A DNA stretch of 64,000 bases from Distichodus sexfasciatus (taxonomy: Eukaryota; Chordata; Actinopteri; Characiformes; Distichodontidae): contig JAVGVS010000013.1 of assembly GCA_032718565.1 (NCBI GenBank), positions 2,737,249 to 2,801,248 of the forward strand, given 5' to 3'. The notes beneath the pieces were generated by a model. That model made no database searches. It saw only the letters and a program-made list of their open reading frames with translations, and had not been told where the DNA came from. The translations under genes and the position numbers were made by a program. Of the stretch, positions 58,801 through 64,000 are shown in pieces. Each line of letters opens with the position of its first letter. The stretch's first letter is position 1.

Positions 58801-59659
58801 CGCTTAAATCCCTATTGGGTTCGCGGGGCCCGGAGTCTATCCCAGGAACTACGGGCGCAAGGCGGGGACCAACCCTAGGCAGGCACCAACACACAGCAGG
58901 GCAAATAGTCATCTAAAGAGCTATATTTTAGTGCTGTGCAATATGATTATATATCAGAAGACAAAATTAAAACGTCTATCATTTCATATTATACTCAATC
59001 GTTTATTTCATGGTGCTGCAAAATACGCTGTTTACGGCAATATTTTCAGGATACGGTTCCGCAGTAGTCGCCACAGCACCACGTGGATGTAGCACAGAGG
59101 ATACTATGGCATTATATCTGTGCCTCAATTCTGCCTATGCACGCTCGAAACACTCGGCACATGCTCAGATTTGCCGACCTGAAAGGAACATCATTTCTTA
59201 GAAAAATGGAAAAAGGTAGATGAGCTATAGTCAGAGATTACATATTGGAGTATTGTAATATATTTATTTTTTTAATATGTATATTCAGTATTTTATAGTT
59301 GCTACAGCTTCAATATTGAACTTTTTCATCATGCCATTTTGGTTATTTCTTCGTGTAGTTGACTCACACTGGTCTAATTTGAAGTCTCAACTCCCAAACA
59401 GTGTAAACCCTTTGAGACATACCATCTTTACTGTCTCTTCTCTGTTTCTGGGTCAATACAGAACGTGGTGATGCTGATGAGCGACTTTGTGGACTGGCTG
59501 ATTCCCGACATTCCCAAAGACATCAGTCTGCAGATCCACAAGGAGAAGAACCTAATTGTGGAGCTCTTCATGAAAGAGGAGCAGGGCAAGCGGCTTTTGC
59601 GCAACAGACAGAGCAGTCAAAGCCGGCCACAGTCTCACATACGGACCAACAAGCATTAG
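31630..59659 (+). CDS. ano1: Anoctamin-1 (TMEM16A) calcium-activated chloride channel, 26 coding exons
   Basis: Dimeric ten-helix plasma-membrane channel that passes chloride when cytosolic calcium rises. Exons: 31630-31693, 33696-33862, 37555-37893, 41150-41248, 41331-41482, 42505-42559, 43674-43725, 44155-44210, 44306-44347, 45702-45766, 46590-46724, 49135-49295, 49979-50061, 50254-50265, 50866-50931, 52519-52593, 53967-54168, 54402-54513, 54804-54861, 55137-55237, 55638-55780, 56768-56920, 57771-57823, 58169-58353, 58449-58554, 59462-59659. They sum to 2934 bases, 977 residues plus stop, with every phase consistent. Motifs such as LKMPTKK, FAWLGVYTQMLIP and HGFVNHTL match ANO1 better than ANO2, ANO5 or ANO6. 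Whether it is ano1a or ano1b cannot be told. The first exon is the least certain: its start has only a fair context, but it joins exon 2 in phase. All introns are GT-AG except the GC-AG intron after 50061. Confidence 0.93.
33093..33352 (+). mobile_element. SINE family 1 in ano1 intron 1, with tRNA-like head
   Basis: This is the most complete family-1 copy. The head has an A-box-like TAGCGTAATAGTTAGGG and a B box GTTCGAATCCC at tRNA-like spacing, followed by ACTGGTAAAGGTACCAC and the shared body. The head sequence sets the plus orientation. Confidence 0.88.
35322..35404. mobile_element. Very short inverted-repeat element
   Basis: About 80 bases from AACCCTCTCATGCACAAT to GTACGAAAGGGTTAA with approximately inverted ends, next to a TTAA. 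It resembles a minimal piggyBac-type MITE. The family is uncertain. Confidence 0.4.
36239..36576. mobile_element. Palindromic Tc1/mariner-type MITE in ano1 intron 2
   Basis: Begins CAGTGGGGGAAATAATTATT and ends with its near-perfect reverse complement AATAATTATTTCCCCCACTG, followed by TA. The inverted arms extend inward over most of the 338 bases: TTTGTAAGTTTGCCCACTTA on the left, and its complement on the right at about 36518-36540. The left flank is TT instead of the TA expected for Tc1-type insertion. Confidence 0.85.
37371..37527. repeat. T/C homopolymers and (CT)n before ano1 exon 3
   Basis: A T-run and C-run at about 37370-37391 and a CT array at 37481-37527. The array ends only 27 bases before the exon 3 acceptor and forms part of its pyrimidine tract. 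Confidence 0.9.
39289..39864. mobile_element. hAT-type non-autonomous element, copy 1 (ano1 intron 3)
   Basis: Starts TAGAGGTGTGAACCTTCACT and contains a GATTC pentamer array (CGATTCGATTCGATTCGATT). It ends near CACTACTA, a decayed form of the inverted end CACCTCTA. Flanking octamers GTAATCAT and ATAACCAT agree at 6 of 8 positions, which suggests an aged 8-bp target duplication. Confidence 0.8.
40744..40968 (-). mobile_element. SINE family 1 in ano1 intron 3
   Basis: Shares GTGAGTGATTATTTGTCATT, CATTTGACCCATCCGTGAAG and GCTCATGAGTACCTCAGAGG. The right end (ATTCGAACCGGCAATTCTG and CCACCAACTGCCCC on the plus strand) is the reversed tRNA-like head. Confidence 0.87.
41150..44347 (+). CDS. ano1: ano1 exons 4-9: anoctamin dimerisation-type domain
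   Basis: Residues 191-342. Exon 4 encodes GFLKIHAPWHVLCREAEF, one of the best-conserved anoctamin blocks. Exon 5 encodes HLSYPFSREKQHL, exon 6 FDLSDRDSFFNSKIRSS, exon 7 VFEIIKRTKCTKSKF, exon 8 ISSLLGSGVYTSAYPLHD and exon 9 GDTEGLNVEPNDRK. This cytosolic domain packs against the other subunit in TMEM16 structures. Exons 7-9 are only 42-56 bases long, as in mammalian ANO1. Confidence 0.92.
41838..42378. mobile_element. hAT-type non-autonomous element, copy 2 (ano1 intron 5)
   Basis: Ends are TAGAGGTGTGAACC on the left and TTAACACCTCTA on the right. They are flanked by identical 8-bp direct repeats GTTCACAG at 41830-41837 and 42379-42386, the target-duplication size of hAT elements. The interior is colinear with copy 1. 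Confidence 0.93.
43117..43486. mobile_element. MITE with TTTAAAGG ends (ano1 intron 6)
   Basis: Starts TTTAAAGGTTCCATATTATG and ends with the inverted form TAATATGGGACCTTTAAG. The right terminus matches that of the related copy at 48300-48614. Confidence 0.7.
43815..44040 (+). mobile_element. SINE family 1 in ano1 intron 7
   Basis: Contains ACTGAGGTACTCATGAGCAA, GCAGAGGTCACATTTGGTTG and ATGACAAGTAATCACTCGCT in plus orientation. The head is degenerate. Confidence 0.83.
44930..45690. promoter_or_regulatory. Candidate conserved intronic element in ano1 intron 9
   Basis: About 750 bases of balanced composition, unlike the AT-rich introns around it. It carries a perfect RFX-type X-box GTCACCAAGGCAAC at 45068-45081, plus GGATAATTTCC, TAATTGCAC and similar sites. 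It contains no coding exon until exon 10 begins at 45702. The enhancer role is inferred. Confidence 0.35.
45702..50061 (+). CDS. ano1: ano1 exons 10-13: first two membrane segments
   Basis: Residues 343-490. Exon 10 ends IFYKYQPIGLIR. Exon 11 holds KYFGEKIGLYFAWLGVYTQ, entering helix 1 (about 372-398, ending FLYGC). Exon 12 holds the extracellular cysteine-rich NITMCPLCDKACSYW with an N-glycosylation site, then helix 2 (FFSIFMALW). Exon 13 encodes MFMEHWKRRQMRLNYMWDLT and ends in GFEEEE at an AG|GCAAGT donor. Confidence 0.92.
45908..46060 (+). mobile_element. SINE family 2 fragments (ano1 intron 10)
   Basis: GTGGTGGCCTAGTGGTAGCA at about 45973-45993 is the plus-oriented tRNA-like head, followed by CCCTGAGCAAGACCCTAACT. 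The piece TTTACATTTACATTTATATT at 45909-45928 looks like a tail of an oppositely oriented copy, so the locus is composite. Confidence 0.6.
48300..48614. mobile_element. MITE related to 43117 copy (ano1 intron 11)
   Basis: The right end TATAATATGGGACCTTTAAG matches the 43117-43486 element, and GTTGAAAAAATTTATAATAT precedes it as in that copy. The left end lacks a clear matching terminus, so the boundary is approximate. Confidence 0.5.
50062..50067 (+). other. Non-canonical GC 5' splice site of ano1
   Basis: Exon 13 ends GAAGAG and is followed by GCAAGT. AG|GCAAGT is the strong consensus for the rare GC-AG intron class. The only nearby GT (in GCAAGTTT) would break the reading phase to the following exons. 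Confidence 0.8.
50254..50265 (+). CDS. ano1: ano1 12-bp microexon (segment c equivalent, EEHK)
   Basis: GAGGAACATAAG is flanked by a pyrimidine-rich acceptor (TGTTTTTGTACAG) and by GTTTGG, a weak donor. It is in phase 0 with both neighbours and adds four residues after GFEEEE and before NHLRAEYE. This is exactly where the four-residue, alternatively spliced segment c (EAVK) sits in mammalian ANO1, also a 12-base exon. Skipping it leaves an intact 973-residue protein. Confidence 0.75.
50866..54861 (+). CDS. ano1: ano1 exons 15-19: intracellular loop to helix 5-6 region
   Basis: Residues 495-665. Exon 15 encodes RAEYEFHVMQKNLRKD. Exon 16 (75 bases) encodes LTCTDRMPAYITILIMMLFM. The intervening loop seen in long mammalian forms (segment d, before VKLTWRDRFPAYL) is absent. 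Exon 17 encodes VTFAIVFGVILYRIS and a long hydrophobic stretch ending IIMDEIYGWVARWL. Exon 18 encodes EVPKTDKSFEERLIFKTF and AFFRG. Exon 19 encodes LVGRPGNYFYVLGIFRMEE. Confidence 0.92.
51017..51668. mobile_element. hAT-type non-autonomous element (ano1 intron 15)
   Basis: Flanked by identical 8-bp repeats CCAGTCAC at 51009-51016 and 51669-51676. The left end is TAGTGTTATAGTACTCGAAA and the right end reads TAGAGTTGGAGACAAGACCA when reversed. Internal TCTCGGTCTTGTCTC-type repeats occur at both ends. Confidence 0.9.
52877..53738. mobile_element. DNA transposon with ~33-bp inverted ends (ano1 intron 16)
   Basis: The left end TGTGACCCTGCCTGTGAAAA continues CCCGGCTAAA. The right end, reversed, reads TGTGACCCTGCCTATGATAA then CCCAGCTAAA. 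Flanking direct repeats TATTATA lie at 52870-52876 and 53739-53745. No transposase frame is present. Confidence 0.88.
55137..56920 (+). CDS. ano1: ano1 exons 20-22: calcium-binding helices 6-8
   Basis: Residues 666-797 contain all six calcium ligands known for ANO1: N691 and E695 in QNNLFEI (helix 6), E742 and E745 in NPEYMEM (helix 7), and E774 and D778 in NNVIEIRLD (helix 8). Spacings (4, 3 and 4) equal those of mouse N650/E654, E702/E705 and E734/D738. The loop in exon 21 (RRRKTNRDSKQEEE) is variable. The sequence therefore predicts a calcium-gated protein. Residue numbers follow the 977-residue model. Confidence 0.93.
57236..57720. mobile_element. DNA transposon with CAGTCCCTCC ends (ano1 intron 22)
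   Basis: The left end is CAGTCCCTCCAAGATTTC. The right end, reversed, is CAGACCCTCCAGGATTC. TATGAG and TACGAG flank it and may be a decayed target duplication. Confidence 0.75.
57771..59659 (+). CDS. ano1: ano1 exons 23-26: last helices and C-terminus
   Basis: Residues 798-977. Exon 23 encodes IWYNLLRGLSKVAVIVN. Exon 24 encodes FVISFTSDFIPRLVYQYMYS and the extracellular HGFVNHTLAFFNVSDF with two N-glycosylation sites (N846, N853). Exon 25 encodes RYKDYRDPPW and ARLAFVIVFQ. Exon 26 encodes SDFVDWLIPDIPKDIS and a short basic tail ending IRTNKH, which is shorter than the human ANO1 tail. Confidence 0.92.
58770..58915. mobile_element. Short repeat fragment (ano1 intron 25)
   Basis: ATTCATTTATTCATTATCCG, GGCGCAAGGCGGGGACCA-like sequence and AGGCACCAACACACAGCAGG match a very common fish interspersed repeat remembered by its CCGCTT...GGGTCGCGG...GGCGCAAGGCGGG pattern. 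It is followed at 58936 by AGTGCTGTGCAATATGATTA, the start of another hAT-like fragment. Confidence 0.55.
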
Positions 59660-60745
59660 AATTTCTGTGTGTAGATGCACCGTGTGTAGATGCGAGAGCA
59701 AACGCCGCTAAATCCTTTTGTCAAACATCATAAGGACAAAGCTCATAAGAGCCAGCGGCAACAATAAAGATGCTGCCAGCTTGAGGTTACAAAGAATGTA
59801 ATAGTAGGGCTGCCATCTTACCTGCACAAGATACAGCTTCACTTTTTATTTCTTTTTAGTCTGTTACTTTACTATGACGGCATTTTAAGGTCATTGTAGT
59901 TCGTGAAAAACACAGCTGAGGGACGGGTTAAAGTTCAGATATTTGCAAGAATCAAACAGATTTTTTTTCAATTGTAAAGTTGTAAATTTGCAACTTAAAA
60001 AAGTCCATATTTTCGAGATGAAATTTGCATATTTACTAGGAAAAAGGACTGAAATTCTCTGACATGGTAATATGTGTTTTTTCACAAATCTATGACAATG
60101 TCAGAGAATATCCAAGTTTTTTTCTTAAGTAATTGTGACTTTATTGTCCAATTTTCTGCGATTAAAGTCGCAAATTTTCAAGATACAACATGAATATTCT
60201 GTAACATTGTAAATTGACTTTTTTCTTCCGAACTTATAACTTGTCAGAGAAAATCTGAGGGGTTTTTCTGAAATTTGTGACTGATCTCGAAAATTTGGAC
60301 TTTTTTCTTGCAAAATTCTGACTTTGCAATGTGAAGGAGTTTATAATTTCAGACTTTTTTTCAATGGCATAATACACTATCGTCATTTACACAGGTTAGA
60401 TGCGGGGAGATGTGTTTTATTATGCAAGTTGTGAAGTTCTAGTGGTTTGGAAAGATGCCCATGACATCATGTTTACCATTTGTGCTGAAGAGAATCGTTT
60501 AATGTACTTTGTGTTGAGTTGGTCAAATTTATGGAAAAAAGCTAATATTTTCAGAATAATTTTATATATAAATTTATTTAAACCATGTACCCAATAAATT
60601 TTAAGCCACATGCCCAACAAATACGAAGCTCTTTTTTAAGATTCTGTAAGGAAAGATTTGGTCTTATGCTATGGTTCATCTGACACTGAATGTTCACAGT
60701 TGTATCATTTGTAATTATTTCATAATAAATATTTTCTAAAATGTA
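59660..60745 (+). other. ano1 3' UTR
   Basis: Non-coding sequence after the TAG at 59657-59659. AATAAA signals occur at 59763-59768, 60593-60598 and 60724-60729. The last two are the likelier ends of a roughly 1-kb 3' UTR. The stretch 59940-60380 is made of related short motifs (AAATTTGCAA, AAAGTCGCAAATTTTC, TTCGAGATG) and looks like a degenerate tandem repeat inside the UTR. Confidence 0.6.
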
Positions 60746-63715
60746 ACATCATCCTGTGCAGTATTGTGGTTAGTAATGATAACACCTATATGCCTCAACT
60801 CTTGATACTATTCTGGAAATAAGAGCAGAGCTGAAACATGACTTTTGCACTTGATGGCAAATGACTTTTATGCTTCTTGCTGGCCAAAAGCAAAATGTTA
60901 TTGTAATATTGACAAATGCAAATTTATTGTCCCTATATGTTAAGTGTAACATTGAAACAACTTTGTCTAATTCTGAAATGAATGTTCGAATGTTTTAAAA
61001 AAAATTTGAGAACATCAATATCACCCTGATTACCTTGTAAAAGTAAAGAATTAAGAATAAACTATGTTTACTACTATGTTAATAGTACTGAATTGAAAGT
61101 TCAGTACTGAATAGAACTGAATTCTGTTCTGCGATTGCCTGTGAATCATTCCAGAGACAATGAAAATAATGGAACAAATTAATCAGGCGCATAAGTGATC
61201 TTCATATGGCTATGGATTTTAATTGTGGTGCATTACATATAACACTATCTACAACTCAAGAGGCCTTAATACTCCTGGATCTGAACTTTTCCGCCATTTT
61301 TCTTCTGTGTGTGCTGGGGTAAGACATGAATTTAATCACAACCTGTTACATTTTGAGGACTTTAATGGTGGTTCATTCATCACTCTTATGTATTGTATAT
61401 CTGTTTAAAATATCATCTACCTTGATTATTAAACTTATATTTCTTGTTTTAAAAAAATAATCTGCCTTGATTATTAAATGAATTATTCTTGTTTTTAACT
61501 TGTGCAATATTTTAACTGGATGAATGGAACAACACATACATGTGTAATACTATTAGAGTAATATTCTGTATCTTGACAAATTTAATGTACTTGATTTATA
61601 TTTCCTTCAGAATTTACTTACATACTTAAAATTTGAATGCATTTTACATTTGGTCACCCAGCAACATTCAAATGTTTACATACTTGACAAATCAATGACA
61701 ATGCTGTTACTGAAGATAACATTTTGGGCTCTTATTTGAACAAACTCATGAATAATATTAAGTAGTTACCCACACCTGTAATTGTAAGTACGTTACGTAA
61801 GGACTGTTACTTTGTGCATATAATGTTCTGTAGACAGATCCTATTTACTATATATTTTTTATTTACTATACTATTTACTAGTGTCTTTGAAACAAGACAC
61901 TTCTGAGACATATTTCAGCTTCTGCTAACCACGATATGAAAAGAAATAGTGCAACTTTAATATTCAGATATAACTGTTACCTGGTGGAACTAAATACTGG
62001 AATTAAAATTGTACTTTGTTTATTGAATTATGATTTCTGTCATATGCCGCCAATGCTTTGCTAATGCAAAATAAAATAAAAGAACGCTGATGTTCAGCTT
62101 GTAATTCAAATCTTTAGTCAATATAACTACCTATGTGCATGTATCTAATTGCCACATTAGTACATAATACATAAATTAGTACATAGTATATAAATACACA
62201 CATTACAGTACTAAAATTTCAAATTCAGTGGTTACAATCATATTACGATACATAAATAAATACAGGATTTAAGAAGATGTATGTAATACTGAACAACACT
62301 CCAAATGTAGGTTTATTTCATTTACATGTCTGGAATTAATCAAACCCCAGAAAACCCTGATGTTTATTTATGAAATTAATGAAATAACTGTTACAATGTG
62401 CATATAATACATTGTGATTCCAATTTACTAGTGTCTGTGAAACAATACATACAGTATTTGACCATATGTCTATATTTAGAACTCTGCATAATCACAATTA
62501 TAATGAAAATAGTGCAAATCTGTCATATTCAAATGAAACAGTTATCTGGAGGAAATAAATGCTGGAATAAGAATTGTACTAATAACCATTGTAATAATTA
62601 ATAATATTGCGATTTAAGCTTTAAGCAGTTGTATGTAATACTTAATAGTGATACAATATAGAGTTATTTAATTTATATAGGAGTGCACATTTTAATACAC
62701 ATATTCCGTTTATCAAGTTGGAATTCCCCAAAGTATGTCCCAGTCAGGCAACTAAACAGTATGGAACCCACATTGACAGCAGAAATGCTAAATGGAAAGT
62801 CATTATTCATTTTTTTCCGTGTGTAGATTTTAAAAAGTCATATTTTGTCATTTGGAAGCTTCTGAATCTAAATGGCACACACGCCTCAAGATATGTTCAT
62901 AAAAGGACCTGGAGTTACGTACTTCCCCCCTCGTAATCTGCGGGAATTCCAGTGTGTGTTCATTCTCTGGTTTAGCACCGACATGCAAAACTTCACACTG
63001 GTATAAGACATGACGTGTAAAAGCGGCACTTGAAACGAATTCTCCATAATCACACGCGATTTTAAATTCTCATTCAGAGTTCAGCCTCTGACAGCCTTCA
63101 TCAACTGAAAGTAAATGTACGTTCCATTCGCTCTAAAATCCCTCAGAAGGGCATTCCTCCATTTTTAAATAAGTTAGTTGAAGGGAACTACATACTGAGT
63201 AGGGATGAAGTGTGCACTTTTCACTCAGCAACCTGACAAGAAATCTAGTCATCTCACCTAGCACATTGCGCTGGAATTAATCAAACCCAAATTAACTGAC
63301 GTTTATTAATGAAATTACTGAAATAACATCACGCTGTAATAACAATAAATGTTAAATAGGTTATTGTCAGAACTTTTTGTGGCAAAAAAGAGGGCGCTTG
63401 TTTTATTAGGTTCAATGAAAGTTATTTAAAGTAGCTGCTTAAATACTACATTCAGGTGTAGGGGGCAGGGAAGCCAACATGTGATGCCTACTCCCTACTC
63501 ATTACACTCTGATTGTAGGACGCAGGGAGTAGGGAGCATACGCAATGCTCCCTATCCCCTACAAAATACACTATGGCTATAGAATGTAGGGAGCAGTGAA
63601 CACATCCAATGCTAACTATCCCCTACACAATACACTCAAACTAAACAATGTAGTTAGTGGGCACATTATGTCACTTCACATTGCATTGGAACGCGACCCA
63701 AATTTAAGCTACTGT
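60746..63715. other. Intergenic AT-rich DNA with local duplications
   Basis: No exon is supported. A segment of about 200 bases at 61845-62020 (TTACTAGTGTCTTTGAAACA to TACTGGAATTAAAATTGTAC) recurs, diverged, at 62425-62580 (TTACTAGTGTCTGTGAAACA to TGCTGGAATAAGAATTGTAC). A second direct repeat, GGAATTAATCAAACCC with GATGTTTATT or GACGTTTATT, lies at 62332-62390 and 63271-63330. At 63455-63660 GTAGGG/CCCTAC motifs recur in both orientations, probably another transposon. Confidence 0.55.
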
Positions 63716-64000
63716 CTCTTTAAATGCTCGAGGAGGGGCGCCCGACCAGGAAGTTTGAACCGCCGTTGCCCTCCACTTTCGCTGTGCCACCGGACGATAC
63801 GTTAGTTCTATCTGACGAAATTCTCACCCTAATTATCGATCATTTTTATTTGTTTCTGCTTGAAACGGAGTTACGCTGCCTAACGTCGTGGTCTCATAGA
63901 GTCCTAAGATACTGCTGTATTTCAAAAACGAAAACGAAACATCGGAAAGACAAGTGTTTCAAAAAGTCAGACTATAGGCACGTCACAGAGTTCGTTAATT
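63716..64000. promoter_or_regulatory. Promoter-like CpG-richer end of window
   Basis: Composition changes from AT-rich to balanced with several CpG dinucleotides (GGGGCGCCCGACC, GAACCGCCGTTG, ACCGGACGATACG). The region could be the promoter or 5' UTR of a gene beyond the window. No start codon with recognisable protein is visible. Confidence 0.3.

Noticed and set aside
31630..59659. ano2, ano5 or ano6 identity for the anoctamin gene
   Set aside because: VLCREAEF, LKMPTKK, FDLSDRDSFF and GVYTQMLIP are ANO1-like; ANO2 has VLAREAEF and GLYTSFLIP instead.

Overview
The window is AT-rich vertebrate nuclear DNA, most likely from a teleost fish. Genes are split into short exons with GT-AG introns, tRNA-derived SINEs and small hAT and Tc1-type elements are scattered throughout, and the two recognisable genes resemble fish versions of anoctamin-1 and BAX. 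No bacterial, phage or CRISPR features were seen. All exon models come from reading the sequence for splice sites, reading phase and remembered protein families; nothing was searched or aligned by computer.

Layout. (1) 1-17.3 kb holds no protein gene that I can support. It contains simple repeats, an AT-rich block, a G-quadruplex-like tract, a nested transposon cluster at 16.0-17.3 kb, and several balanced-composition tracts at 5.1-10.2 kb that look like conserved non-coding (enhancer) DNA. (2) 19.28-23.73 kb, minus strand, is a complete six-exon bax-type gene of 204 codons, with a GC-rich promoter up to about 24.1 kb, a degenerate minisatellite in intron 1, and a GC-rich block with a TATA box in intron 5. 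(3) 24.1-31.4 kb is intergenic: long TTTA/TTTG low-complexity DNA, a SINE, an unassigned small ORF, and a possible enhancer tract at 29.9-30.7 kb. (4) 31.63-59.66 kb, plus strand, is a complete anoctamin-1 (ano1, TMEM16A) gene, modelled as 26 coding exons and 977 codons plus stop, with all phases matching and all six calcium-binding acidic/amide residues present. It includes a 12-bp microexon equivalent to mammalian segment c, preceded by a GC-AG intron. Its introns carry many transposon copies, some with clear target-site duplications. (5) 59.66-64 kb is the ano1 3' UTR, then repeat-rich intergenic DNA, and a CpG-containing promoter-like end at about 63.7-64.0 kb that may belong to the next gene.

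The two genes are divergent (bax minus, ano1 plus), with start codons about 7.9 kb apart. They act in separate processes: BAX permeabilises the outer mitochondrial membrane in apoptosis, and ANO1 is a calcium-activated chloride channel of the plasma membrane. I see no sign that they are co-regulated.
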